Counted from the first letter of the stretch, positions 1-7,706 are shown. The stretch: 7,768 nucleotides of DNA from an uncultured Rikenellaceae bacterium (GCA_949284665.1 CASDWR010000239.1:1-7768); one strand, 5' to 3'. Notes: generated by a model not told the origin, from the letters alone. Program-made: numbers and translations.

Positions 1-3000
1 ACTTCGACGAACACCGGTTTGCCGGCCGATCTGGTCGTGAATATTTTTTGTGATTCGAAAGGTGTGATTTGGGTCGGGAGCGAAAGAGGGTTATCCCGAT
101 TCGACCCGGTGATGAACGATTTCATCAATGTGCGGATGCCTTTGGTGAACGGCGGCGATCACATCATCTCGATTGAAGAGGATGCTGCCGGCATTTTATG
201 GGTCGGGTCCTGGAATAACGGTTTTGCCAAACTGGACAGGACAGGCAACTCTTTGTCTTATGTCAGATCACGGAATGAGATTCGGTATTCGAACAAAATG
301 CGGGTACGGAAAATCGTGGCTGATGCGCCGGACGTATTGTGGCTTTGTACGAACATCGGCTTTTTCAAATACGATATCTCCGACAACAGCCTGAAACAGG
401 TGGTTCTTTCGGTGCGTCATCCGACCGACAATGTCTATTCCTGTCTGAAGGACAAGGAGGGAGGACTCTGGATTGGGACCTATTTCGATGGCGTATATTA
501 TATCTCTCCTCGGGCGAAACAGATCGAGTGTTATACGCTGGACAATGTCGCCGAACATTTGCACGGTTCGGCCATCAGCTCCTTTTGCGAGGATCGGGAG
601 GGGAAAATATGGGTCGCTTCGGAAAACGGGGGTCTCAGCCTGTTCGATCCTGCAAGCAAGGAGTTTGTCGAGACGGCCTATCACATAGCCGACGACAATC
701 TGCACGCTTTGTGTATGGACGGAAACGATTTGTATGTGGGAGCTTTCGTGAAAGGGTTAAGAAAGATCGATCTCGAAACGGGACATGTCGAGGGGTATCG
801 CAAGGATCGGCCCAATTCGATCGACATGAACAACGTTTATTCGCTTTTCAAAAGTCGGGATAGAATACTCTATGTGGGGACCGATCGAGGTTGTTATTGT
901 TATGATATCCGGAACGGAGGTTCTTTTGAGGCGTTGAAGGAGTTGCAAGGGGTGTTCATTTACGACATTGCCGAGGATGCGTACGGGAACATCTGGTTTG
1001 CCTGTTACTATCACGGGTTGTTCCGTTACAATCCGAAGGACCGGACATGGGTGCATTACCGACATGATGAATCCGACATGAATTCGCTGCCTCACGACAA
1101 GTTGTTGAAGATATACGTGGATGACAGACAACGGTTGTGGATCTGTTCGGAAGGGGGTGGTGTATGTCGGTATGATTATGAAACCGATACCTTCCGGCCT
1201 CTTGAGCTTTCCCGGGAAGGAAGACCCGTCTATCTGACCATTGTGTATGGTATTCTCAACGATGCGGGAGGAAACTTGTGGCTGTCGTCCAACCACGGAA
1301 TTTACTGTTGCGACGATGAGGGTCGGATTATCCGGCACCTTACTTATGAAGACGGACTTCAAAGCAATCAGTACAACTTCGGTGCGACATTCCGTTCTTC
1401 GACCGGAAAGCTCTATTTCGGGGGTATCAACGGATTCAATGTCCTCTCTCCGGAAGAATTGCGGGAGAACGGTTTTAATCCGACGGTGACCGCCAGCATA
1501 CGCTACGGTAACGATATGGATGCCTTGTCCTCAGCTTCAGGGAATAGAGTCGATACGGGAACAGTGGTGATTCCCAGAAATATAGATGCTTTCGCGATCG
1601 ATTTTGAATGTTTGAGTTACGTAGCTCCCAACAAAAACGGATTCGCTTACAAGATCGACAAGTCCGACCACTGGACCCATACCCAGGAGTCTTCCGTGAC
1701 ATTCATGAATTTCCCCTACGGGAAACACGTCATCCGGGTGAGGGCGCGAAACGGTGATGGATATTGGAGTGAAAATGAAGCGGTATTGCATATCGATAAT
1801 CAACCGCCCCTTTTAAAAAGTCGGGCGGCGAAGATCGGTTATGTAGGATTTATATTGGTGGTTTTGGGATTGACGGTTGCGGCCATCGAACGTCGGCGGA
1901 TCGAAAAGGTAAATAGGGAAATCCAACGGATCAAAACCCGGCAGGAACAGGAAGCCTATACGGCGAAGATCGAGTTTTTTACCCACGTGGCACACGAGAT
2001 CAAAACGCCCGTCTCGCTTATAAAGGCTCCTCTGGAAGTGGTAATGAAAAACCCGGCCGGTGACGAGAGCCGGCGTAATCTTGAGATTATCGAGAAGAAT
2101 GCACAACGACTTTTGAATCTCGTCAACCAGTTGCTGGATTTCAAAAAAATCAACAGCGAAGGCTATATGTTGAAGATGCGGTCGACGGACCCTGTTCAGT
2201 TGATTCGGAGTGTAGTCAATCGTTTTAATGGGACGATTCTTGCCGATATACGAATCGAAACGGAATTACCCGAAGGTCCGATTCTCTGCCTGCTGGACGA
2301 TGAGGCTTATGTCAAGATCGTCAGCAATCTGTTGACCAATGCCGTAAAACATACACGAACCGTGATTGTCGTTTCACTGGATATCAGGTTGGGACCCGAT
2401 TGCCGTCAATTGCATCTTTCCGTCCGGGATGACGGAGAGGGCATTCCGGTATCGGAAAGGGCTCATGTGTTCGACTCGTTTTACCAGATTCACAGGCACG
2501 ACAATCCGCGTATTTCGGGAGTTGGTTTGGGATTGTCGCTGGTCAAACTGCTGGCGGAGAAACATGACGGATGTGTTTATGTTGATCAGGATTATACGGC
2601 AGGGTGCTCCATGTGTGTCGATATTCCTTACCGGGAGGTGCAGCCTCAACCGGAAACGGCACCCTCCTTGCCAACGGTTGAGGCCGAAGCGGAAAACATA
2701 GTTTTTGAATCTGCCGACCAGAAGATCCTTGTTGTGGAAGATGTCGAAGACATGCGCGAGTTCATCTCGGGAATAGTTGCCGACAATCGGCTTGTTCTCA
2801 AGGCGGCGAATGGCAGGGAGGCTCTGTCGATTTTGCAAAAACAGGATGTCGACATTATCATCAGCGATATCTCGATGCCTGAAATGAACGGGTTCGAATT
2901 GCTGAAAGAGATTCGTAAGGATGACATGCTTTGCCATATACCGTTTATCATGTTGACGGTGGAAAGTTCGTTGGAAACGAAGATCAAAGGGTTGGAATAC

Positions 3001-3468
3001 GGTGCGGATGCCTATATCGAGAAACCCTTTTCGGTCGATCATCTTCAGGCGACGGTACAAAATCTGATTTCACGGCGGGAACTGCTGCGCAAGCGTTTCC
3101 TCCAGGAACCTTTGATGCGGGAGAGCGAAGCCGTCGTGTCGTCCCGCGATCGACAGTGGCTCGACAGGGTTGTCGCGTCTATTCAGGACAATCTTAACAA
3201 AACGAATATCTCGGTCGACAGTTTGGCTGCAGAGATGAATCTCAGCCGATCGAGTTTCCAGCGCAAGATCAAGGGCCTTACAGGACTTACTCCCGTCGAG
3301 TTTATCCGATTGATTCGGCTCAAGAAAGCAGCGGAACTTCTGGCCGAGGGGGATTATCGGGTCAACGAGGTGTGCTATATGGTCGGTTTCAACAAACCCT
3401 CCTATTTTTCGTCACAATTTAAAAGACAGTTCGGAATACTGCCCAAAGATTTCGTACAGAAGAATTGA
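1..3468 (+). CDS. Hybrid two-component system regulator (HTCS), 5'-truncated by window edge
   Basis: One-chain sensor and transcription factor that spans the inner membrane, senses a periplasmic ligand (usually a glycan fragment) and activates nearby genes. The frame is open from base 1, so the TTG at 19 is not the true start; residues below count from it. About eleven two-component-propeller (Reg_prop) blades fill residues 1-485, recognisable as repeated G-x-[IL]-W-[VIL]-[GSA] strands such as GVIWVGS and GGLWIGT. A Y_Y_Y domain follows (about 515-597), then one membrane helix (606-623). The kinase has phospho-acceptor His659 in HEIKTP, N-box Asn770/Asn774, DGEGI at 805-809 and GVGLGL at 834-839. 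The receiver has Glu907/Asp908, phospho-acceptor Asp950, Thr980 and Lys1002. An AraC-type double helix-turn-helix occupies about 1050-1149. All key residues are intact. Family members usually carry a signal peptide and two seven-bladed propellers, so roughly three blades and the leader are missing upstream. The ligand is unknown. Confidence 0.95.
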   Translation, partial: TSTNTGLPADLVVNIFCDSKGVIWVGSERGLSRFDPVMNDFINVRMPLVNGGDHIISIEEDAAGILWVGSWNNGFAKLDRTGNSLSYVRSRNEIRYSNKMRVRKIVADAPDVLWLCTNIGFFKYDISDNSLKQVVLSVRHPTDNVYSCLKDKEGGLWIGTYFDGVYYISPRAKQIECYTLDNVAEHLHGSAISSFCEDREGKIWVASENGGLSLFDPASKEFVETAYHIADDNLHALCMDGNDLYVGAFVKGLRKIDLETGHVEGYRKDRPNSIDMNNVYSLFKSRDRILYVGTDRGCYCYDIRNGGSFEALKELQGVFIYDIAEDAYGNIWFACYYHGLFRYNPKDRTWVHYRHDESDMNSLPHDKLLKIYVDDRQRLWICSEGGGVCRYDYETDTFRPLELSREGRPVYLTIVYGILNDAGGNLWLSSNHGIYCCDDEGRIIRHLTYEDGLQSNQYNFGATFRSSTGKLYFGGINGFNVLSPEELRENGFNPTVTASIRYGNDMDALSSASGNRVDTGTVVIPRNIDAFAIDFECLSYVAPNKNGFAYKIDKSDHWTHTQESSVTFMNFPYGKHVIRVRARNGDGYWSENEAVLHIDNQPPLLKSRAAKIGYVGFILVVLGLTVAAIERRRIEKVNREIQRIKTRQEQEAYTAKIEFFTHVAHEIKTPVSLIKAPLEVVMKNPAGDESRRNLEIIEKNAQRLLNLVNQLLDFKKINSEGYMLKMRSTDPVQLIRSVVNRFNGTILADIRIETELPEGPILCLLDDEAYVKIVSNLLTNAVKHTRTVIVVSLDIRLGPDCRQLHLSVRDDGEGIPVSERAHVFDSFYQIHRHDNPRISGVGLGLSLVKLLAEKHDGCVYVDQDYTAGCSMCVDIPYREVQPQPETAPSLPTVEAEAENIVFESADQKILVVEDVEDMREFISGIVADNRLVLKAANGREALSILQKQDVDIIISDISMPEMNGFELLKEIRKDDMLCHIPFIMLTVESSLETKIKGLEYGADAYIEKPFSVDHLQATVQNLISRRELLRKRFLQEPLMRESEAVVSSRDRQWLDRVVASIQDNLNKTNISVDSLAAEMNLSRSSFQRKIKGLTGLTPVEFIRLIRLKKAAELLAEGDYRVNEVCYMVGFNKPSYFSSQFKRQFGILPKDFVQKN

Positions 3469-3583
3469 TTTGGGAGATCGTGGCCGGGGTATGTTGGACC
3501 GGGGGCGACACCGTCCGTTTTCCGCTCTCCATTCTTTCAGTTTGTTCGCGGAGGGGATGACTTCAGTTTGCTTTGCGGGGGTT

Positions 3584-3601
3584 GTTGCATGTCTGTGCAA
3601 C
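3584..3601. repeat. Small perfect inverted repeat (hairpin)
   Basis: GTTGCA at 3584-3589 and TGCAAC at 3596-3601 are perfect reverse complements around a 6-base loop. No T-run follows on the + strand, so it is not a standard intrinsic terminator. It could be a regulator site or chance; a 6-bp stem is weak evidence. Confidence 0.35.
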
Positions 3602-3639
3602 CTCTTCTTCCAGTACCGTGGTTGGAGGGCCCATCCCTG

Positions 3640-3678
3640 GGACAACGTCAGGCGATCTCTGCCGTCCGGACAACGTCA
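3640..3678. repeat. 11-bp direct repeat pair
   Basis: The sequence GGACAACGTCA occurs at 3640-3650 and again at 3668-3678. The repeat period is 28 bases. Tandem sites of this kind can be binding half-sites for a dimeric regulator, including AraC-type proteins such as the HTCS just upstream. That role is inference only; the repeat itself is seen directly. Confidence 0.5.
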
Positions 3679-3695
3679 TGAGCCATGTGACCGGC
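3666..3695. repeat. Imperfect palindrome upstream of sppA
   Basis: CCGG at 3666-3669 pairs with CCGG at 3692-3695. Inside it, GTCA at 3675-3678 pairs with TGAC at 3688-3691, and two further wobble pairs are possible around the AGCCA loop. It overlaps the second copy of the 11-bp repeat. No T-run follows. It may be a regulator site or a weak 3' hairpin of the HTCS transcript. Confidence 0.3.
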
Positions 3696-3749
3696 CTGAA
3701 ATCCATAACATTCTTTCCGCAACTCGTATCGCATCTCCGTTTATTGTTG

Positions 3750-3757
3750 TATTTTTG
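3750..3757 (+). promoter_or_regulatory. Putative Bacteroidota -7 promoter element for sppA
   Basis: TATTTTTG fits the Bacteroides primary-sigma -7 consensus TAnnTTTG. I see no good TTTG -33 box 19-21 bases upstream, so the match is partial. If used, transcription would begin near 3762-3764 and leave a leader of about 70 bases. The long gap after the HTCS stop supports a separate transcript for sppA. Confidence 0.5.
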
Positions 3758-3806
3758 CAGGGAAAGGCGAAGTCGCCTTGTGCGTCCAGCAAGAAGAGTC
3801 GGACGT

Positions 3807-3836
3807 ATGGAACAACAAACAGGGGAAGTTATATGA
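3807..3836 (+). other. Nine-codon leader ORF overlapping the sppA start (ATGA)
   Basis: An ATG at 3807 opens a short frame reading MEQQTGEVI. Its TGA stop at 3834-3836 shares bases with the sppA ATG at 3833, giving the ATGA overlap typical of translational coupling. It lies inside the predicted sppA leader. No strong ribosome-binding sequence precedes it, and an ORF this short can arise by chance, so translation is uncertain. Confidence 0.25.
3821..3827 (+). promoter_or_regulatory. Possible ribosome-binding site of sppA
   Basis: The purine-rich run AGGGGAA ends five bases before the ATG at 3833. It is a partial match to the anti-Shine-Dalgarno sequence at a workable distance, and it favours 3833 over any upstream alternative start in the same open frame. 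Confidence 0.45.
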
Positions 3837-5626
3837 ATAAGTTTTTCAGAATTTTTTGGGCATCGTTGCTGGCCTTCCTTGTGGCCAACGTGTTGATTTG
3901 GGTAATAGTCGTGCTGGTAGTTTCAGGAGTAGTCGCTTCGTTCGGTACGAGCGTTGTTCCTGTGAAGCCGAATTCGGTGCTCAAAATCGATCTGTCGCAG
4001 AATATCGTCGAGTCGCCGATGGACGCGACAACCAGAATGTTCGATGTCAACCGCATGTCCTTTTCGACCAACGTGACGTTGTTGAATGCGCTCACGGCAA
4101 TCGAGATCGCTGCTTCCGACGATAACATTAAAGGGATATACATCAATCTGACAGGTATCGGGACCATGAGTTCAGCGCATGCCGAGGAACTTCGGGCAGC
4201 TATCGAAGAGTTCAAACAGAGCGGTAAATTCGTTGTAAGTTACAATGATACCTATTCGCAGTTGGGTTACTATTTCAGTTCGGTGGCCGATCGTGTCTAT
4301 CTCAATCCGGAAGGAAATTTCATGTGGCAGGGCATGGCGGCGAACGTAATGTTCTATAAAGGTTTGCTCGACAAGTTGGATGTGGAGATGCAGATCCTGC
4401 GCCACGGCACATTCAAATCGGCGGTCGAACCGTTTATTTCTGATCGGATGAGTTCGGCCAATCGGTTGCAGATGGAACAGTTGGTCGGGTCAATCTGGAA
4501 AACCGTAACCGGAGAAGTGGCTTCCGCTCGTGGGTTGGAACCGGAAACGGTAAGTCGATATGCCGACCGTCTGGCCGTCGGGTCGCCCGAAGATGCCAGG
4601 GAATTGGGTTTGGTGGATGATTTGCTTTACGAGGATCAGGTGATGGATCGTATTGTCGAACTGACAGGAGGGACAGCAACGGATTCGTTACGGGGGACAT
4701 CGCCCTATTTCGTTACGCTTGCCGAATATGCTGCACAACGTGTTCCCTATACGAAACGGGTTTCAAAGAACAAGGTGGCACTGATTTATGCCGACGGACA
4801 GATCGTCGACGGAGAGAGTTATGTCGGTGTGATAGGCGGGAATACGATTGCGGCCCGATTAGCCGAAGCTCGGCGGGATCCAAATGTGAAGGCAGTAGTG
4901 TTGCGAGTTGATTCACCGGGCGGCAGTGCATTGGCGGCAGAGGTGATTTGGCGGGAAATGGAACTGCTCCGACAGGTAAAACCGGTCATTGTATCGATGG
5001 GGTCCTATGCTGCTTCGGGTGGGTATTACATCTCTGCACCTGCCGATGCTATTTTGGCCGATCGGATGACTCTTACCGGTTCTATCGGGGTCTTCGGTAT
5101 GATTCCCAATCTGCAAAAGACCCTCAAGAATAAACTCGGTATTACGGTAGATGTGGCCAAAACGGGGCCCTATTCCGATATGGGTACGCCATTCAGACCG
5201 CTGGCAGGTACGGAGCGTGATTATCTTATGCGGCAAATCGAGACCGTATATAAGACCTTTGTGGAACATGTGGCTGCTGGGCGGAACATGACGTTCGAAG
5301 AGGTGGATAAGATCGGGCAGGGACGCGTATGGTCCGGAGTCGATGCATTTGATGTCGGGTTGATCGACGGTTTCGGCGGCTTGCGAGAAGCCATCAGCCT
5401 GGCTGTGGATCGGGCCGGAATTGCGGAGGACTTTCGAATTTATGAGATGGAAGATCCTTCGAATCAATTTATTTCGCTGGTCTCAGCCTTTTCGTCATCG
5501 ATTCGGGCAACCCGGATGAAAGATGAGTTGGGCGAGGCTTTTGCACACTATCATCTGCTGATGCAAGCGATCAAGGAAGAAGGTGGTATCCAGGCTCGAC
5601 TACCATTCATAGTAGAGATCCGTTAA
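3833..5626 (+). CDS. sppA: Signal peptide peptidase SppA, 67K type (S49 serine protease)
   Basis: A 597-residue membrane-anchored protease that degrades cleaved signal peptides and other membrane-embedded fragments from the periplasmic side. The N-terminus has a strong hydrophobic anchor at about residues 8-35. Two tandem S49 domains follow, roughly 50-280 and 310-540, as in E. coli SppA. The Ser/Lys dyad is split between them: Lys195 lies in TFKSAVEPF and Ser395 in MGSYAASGGYY, matching E. coli Lys209 and Ser409. DSPGGSA at about 360-366 and TGSIGVFG are further family signatures. Length fits the 67K type rather than the short SppA form. The ATG at 3833 is chosen because the hydrophobic anchor begins right after it, whereas the open frame back to 3470 has no ATG and no SppA-like sequence. 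It has no obvious functional tie to the flanking regulator and sulfatase and probably forms its own transcript. Confidence 0.95.
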   Translation: MNKFFRIFWASLLAFLVANVLIWVIVVLVVSGVVASFGTSVVPVKPNSVLKIDLSQNIVESPMDATTRMFDVNRMSFSTNVTLLNALTAIEIAASDDNIKGIYINLTGIGTMSSAHAEELRAAIEEFKQSGKFVVSYNDTYSQLGYYFSSVADRVYLNPEGNFMWQGMAANVMFYKGLLDKLDVEMQILRHGTFKSAVEPFISDRMSSANRLQMEQLVGSIWKTVTGEVASARGLEPETVSRYADRLAVGSPEDARELGLVDDLLYEDQVMDRIVELTGGTATDSLRGTSPYFVTLAEYAAQRVPYTKRVSKNKVALIYADGQIVDGESYVGVIGGNTIAARLAEARRDPNVKAVVLRVDSPGGSALAAEVIWREMELLRQVKPVIVSMGSYAASGGYYISAPADAILADRMTLTGSIGVFGMIPNLQKTLKNKLGITVDVAKTGPYSDMGTPFRPLAGTERDYLMRQIETVYKTFVEHVAAGRNMTFEEVDKIGQGRVWSGVDAFDVGLIDGFGGLREAISLAVDRAGIAEDFRIYEMEDPSNQFISLVSAFSSSIRATRMKDELGEAFAHYHLLMQAIKEEGGIQARLPFIVEIR

Positions 5627-5781
5627 AGCATCGAATGGGGTTTAAGGAGTAGACGGCTTGTCCTCTCGCAGACAGAGCGGTGGGGACGAAGATCGATTTG
5701 AGAGCGTGGAGGTGCGGTTGGAGTGGACTATTTTGCGACGAATATGAATTGTCTTTCTACTCGAACGGTTTCAGTATCTCC
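5627..5781. other. Intergenic region between sppA and the sulfatase gene
   Basis: About 155 bases before the promoter octamer. I see no gene and no clear intrinsic terminator for sppA; CTCT/AGAG near 5663-5677 gives only a 4-bp stem without a T-run. An AAGGAG at 5644-5649 precedes a TTG-initiated 29-codon frame, which I consider chance. Confidence 0.5.
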
Positions 5782-5789
5782 TATCTTTG
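5782..5789 (+). promoter_or_regulatory. Putative Bacteroidota -7 promoter element for the sulfatase gene
   Basis: TATCTTTG matches the TAnnTTTG consensus exactly and is identical to the octamer at 7757. No TTTG lies at the ideal -33 position; the nearest candidate is TTTC at 5754-5757, with a 24-base gap that is too long. The predicted start near 5795 leaves a leader of only about 25 bases. The missing -33 box would suit an activator-dependent promoter, which is inference. Confidence 0.55.
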
Positions 5790-5818
5790 TATAAAATCGA
5801 TGATGTACCCCGAAGGAT

Positions 5819-7681
5819 ATGGAGAATATTTTTGTAAAGGGAAGACAATGGTTGCAGTGCAGTACGGGTGGTGCTGTATTGTTGAGTGGGGCGATCGTTC
5901 CCACGACGGTTTTGGCTGCGGGGGAAGCGGAAGAACGCCCGAATGTGATCATCGTCATGACAGACGATCAGGGTTATGGCGAGCTGTCGATCCATGGAAA
6001 TCCGATTGTGAGGACACCTTGTCTCGACCGACTCCATGATCAAAGCATACGACTCACCGATTTCCATGCTGCACCGATGTCTACTGCCACACGGGGTCAG
6101 TTGATGACGGGTCTCGATGCGTTACGGAATGGTGCGGCCAATGTAAGCAGCGGCCGGACTCTGTTACGACAGGGAATCCCGACGATTGCCGACTATTTTG
6201 GAGAAGCGGGGTATCGGACCGCCCTCTTCGGCAAGTGGCATTTGGGAGATACTTATCCCTATCGGCCGGAGGATCGGGGGTTCGAGGAGACATTGTGGTT
6301 TCCATCTTCGCATATCGGGTCGGTCCCCGATTATTGGGGGAATGATTGCTTCGACGATGTATATGTTCGAAACGGTAGTCGTGAGCAGATGGAGGGGTAT
6401 TGTACGGAAGTGTTTTTCAACGAAGCAATGGCCTGGATGAAACATTGCGCCGAGATTGGGGAGCCGTTCCTGACCTGCCTGCTGCCCAATGCGCCTCACG
6501 GTCCGTTCCGCGTCCCTGAGCAATATGCTGAACGGATGCGGGAGCGCATTGCCGATGCCGAATTGACAGGGATTGCTCCCGAACGCGTGGAGGCATTGAC
6601 GCTCTATCTGGCAATGGTCGAAAATCTGGACGACCACATGGGGCGCCTGTTGGAATTTCTCGACCGTACGGGGCTTGCTGATAATACCGTGTTGCTCTTC
6701 ATGACCGACAACGGTTGTGTTTTTGCCCCTTATTGGCCCAATCCTCCCATGCGTGGCAAGAAGGCACAACTTTACGAAGGCGGTCATCGTGTGCCTTGTT
6801 TTATCCGTTGGCCGGCAGGACTTCCCCGCACAGGGGATGTGGATGGATTGACACAGATGCAGGACGTGTTACCCACGCTGTTGGAGTTGTGCGAGGTGAA
6901 TTTTCGGAGGAAAGATTTTGACGGCATAAGTTTGGCGTCGGTGTTGCGTGGTAAGGCCGAGGTTCCATCGGGACGTATGCTGTTCATCAATTACAGTCGG
7001 ATGCCCACGGCTTTCACTTATCCGTCACCCTACGGTTCGGCAGAAGTGCGGCAGGGTGAGACGGCTGTGTTGTGGGGGAAGTGGCGGCTTCTGAATGACG
7101 GAGAACTTTATGACCTGGCGTCGGATCCATTGCAGCAGGACAACGTTGCGGATCGTTATCCTGAGGTCGTTGAACGTATGCGACGTGGTGCGGATCGTTG
7201 GTGGCGGGGAGTCGCCCCGGTAGCCAATCTGCCAGAGCGGTGTGTTATCGGTGATGATCGTGCAAATCCGGTGTTGCTTACGGCTTGCGAGTGGCGAGAC
7301 GTTTTCGTCGATCAACAGACTCAGGTGTTGAAGGGAACCCATCGCAATGGGTATTGGCTGTTGGAGGTTGCACAATCTGGCCGATATGTGTTCGAACTCC
7401 GTCGGTGGCCCCGTGAGGCGGCCATGCCATTATGTGATGCACCCGAAGGTGGTGAAGCATACAATGTCGCTGCCGGCAGGATTTTCGTAACCACCGAAAA
7501 GGGCTCTTTGCAACGGAAACGGAATGTGACTGCAGGGGATGAATCGGTATGTTTCGAATGTCGCTTGGAACAAGGTTCGGCCGTGCTGCACACTTGGTTT
7601 GAGGATGTGGACCGAGAACCCTTGTTCGGCGCCTATTATGTATATGTGACTCGTGTCGAGGAGCCGGACAGGTCGGAATAG
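5819..7681 (+). CDS. Exported S1-family arylsulfatase-type sulfatase, serine-type formylglycine site
   Basis: A 620-residue sulfatase that hydrolyses sulfate esters, probably on glycans in the periplasm. Residues 1-33 look like a Sec signal peptide, with likely cleavage near TTVLA/A. The catalytic core starts at NVIIVMTDDQGYG, with metal ligands Asp49 and Asp50. The formylglycine precursor is Ser88 in STATR, which fits the (C/S)-x-(P/A)-(S/T)-R rule but has Ala where Pro is usual. A Ser at this position needs a radical-SAM maturase (anSME type). Other active-site residues are Lys139 and His141 in GKWHLG, His227 in APHG, Asp297/Asn298 in TDNG, and Lys314 or Lys315. Segments PDYWGND and GYCTEVFF, and the C-terminal tail (about 475-615) with GRYVFELRRWP and GAYYVYV, match a common Bacteroidota arylsulfatase group. 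An in-frame stop at 5801 leaves the ATG at 5819 as the only sensible start. Substrate cannot be assigned. Confidence 0.93.
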   Translation: MENIFVKGRQWLQCSTGGAVLLSGAIVPTTVLAAGEAEERPNVIIVMTDDQGYGELSIHGNPIVRTPCLDRLHDQSIRLTDFHAAPMSTATRGQLMTGLDALRNGAANVSSGRTLLRQGIPTIADYFGEAGYRTALFGKWHLGDTYPYRPEDRGFEETLWFPSSHIGSVPDYWGNDCFDDVYVRNGSREQMEGYCTEVFFNEAMAWMKHCAEIGEPFLTCLLPNAPHGPFRVPEQYAERMRERIADAELTGIAPERVEALTLYLAMVENLDDHMGRLLEFLDRTGLADNTVLLFMTDNGCVFAPYWPNPPMRGKKAQLYEGGHRVPCFIRWPAGLPRTGDVDGLTQMQDVLPTLLELCEVNFRRKDFDGISLASVLRGKAEVPSGRMLFINYSRMPTAFTYPSPYGSAEVRQGETAVLWGKWRLLNDGELYDLASDPLQQDNVADRYPEVVERMRRGADRWWRGVAPVANLPERCVIGDDRANPVLLTACEWRDVFVDQQTQVLKGTHRNGYWLLEVAQSGRYVFELRRWPREAAMPLCDAPEGGEAYNVAAGRIFVTTEKGSLQRKRNVTAGDESVCFECRLEQGSAVLHTWFEDVDREPLFGAYYVYVTRVEEPDRSE

Positions 7682-7706
7682 ACAAGAAAAACATCATGGA
7701 AGTTGC

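Larger units (their letters stand above)
3469..3749. other. Intergenic region between HTCS and sppA with small repeats, no supported gene
   Basis: About 280 bases follow the HTCS stop before the putative sppA promoter. The sppA frame stays open back to 3470, but the translation has no ATG before 3833 and reads as low-quality, Arg/Ser/Cys-rich sequence unlike any SppA, so I do not treat it as coding. The region contains a perfect 6-bp hairpin, an 11-bp direct repeat and an imperfect palindrome, listed separately. No tRNA-like fold and no clear T-tailed terminator for the HTCS gene were seen. Confidence 0.6.

Noticed and set aside
2374..3060. Long minus-strand frame of 228 codons inside the HTCS gene
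   Set aside because: It lies opposite the well-supported kinase and receiver coding sequence, and the translation has no recognisable motif; it is a shadow of codon use on the + strand.
3470..3832. Upstream extension of the sppA reading frame by 121 codons
   Set aside because: It has no ATG, the sequence is unlike any SppA N-terminus, and the hydrophobic anchor expected at the N-terminus begins right after the ATG at 3833.
3573..3836. 87-codon TTG-started frame ending at the sppA start
   Set aside because: Composition is Arg/Ser-rich without any recognisable domain, and a likely promoter lies inside it at 3750. Only its last nine codons, begun by an ATG, are kept as a tentative leader ORF.
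5658..5747. 29-codon TTG-started frame preceded by AAGGAG
   Set aside because: The start codon is rare, the frame is short, it lies upstream of the predicted promoter for the next gene, and its composition looks random.
5819..5918. Sulfatase as a lipoprotein, because of Cys14
   Set aside because: Cys14 lies before the hydrophobic stretch rather than after it, so it is not a lipobox; a normal signal peptidase I site near residue 33 fits better.
5680..6039. 119-codon + strand frame overlapping the sulfatase start
   Set aside because: It overlaps the sulfatase signal peptide and catalytic N-terminus in another frame and shows no domain of its own; only its internal ATG pair is noted as a possible initiation competitor.
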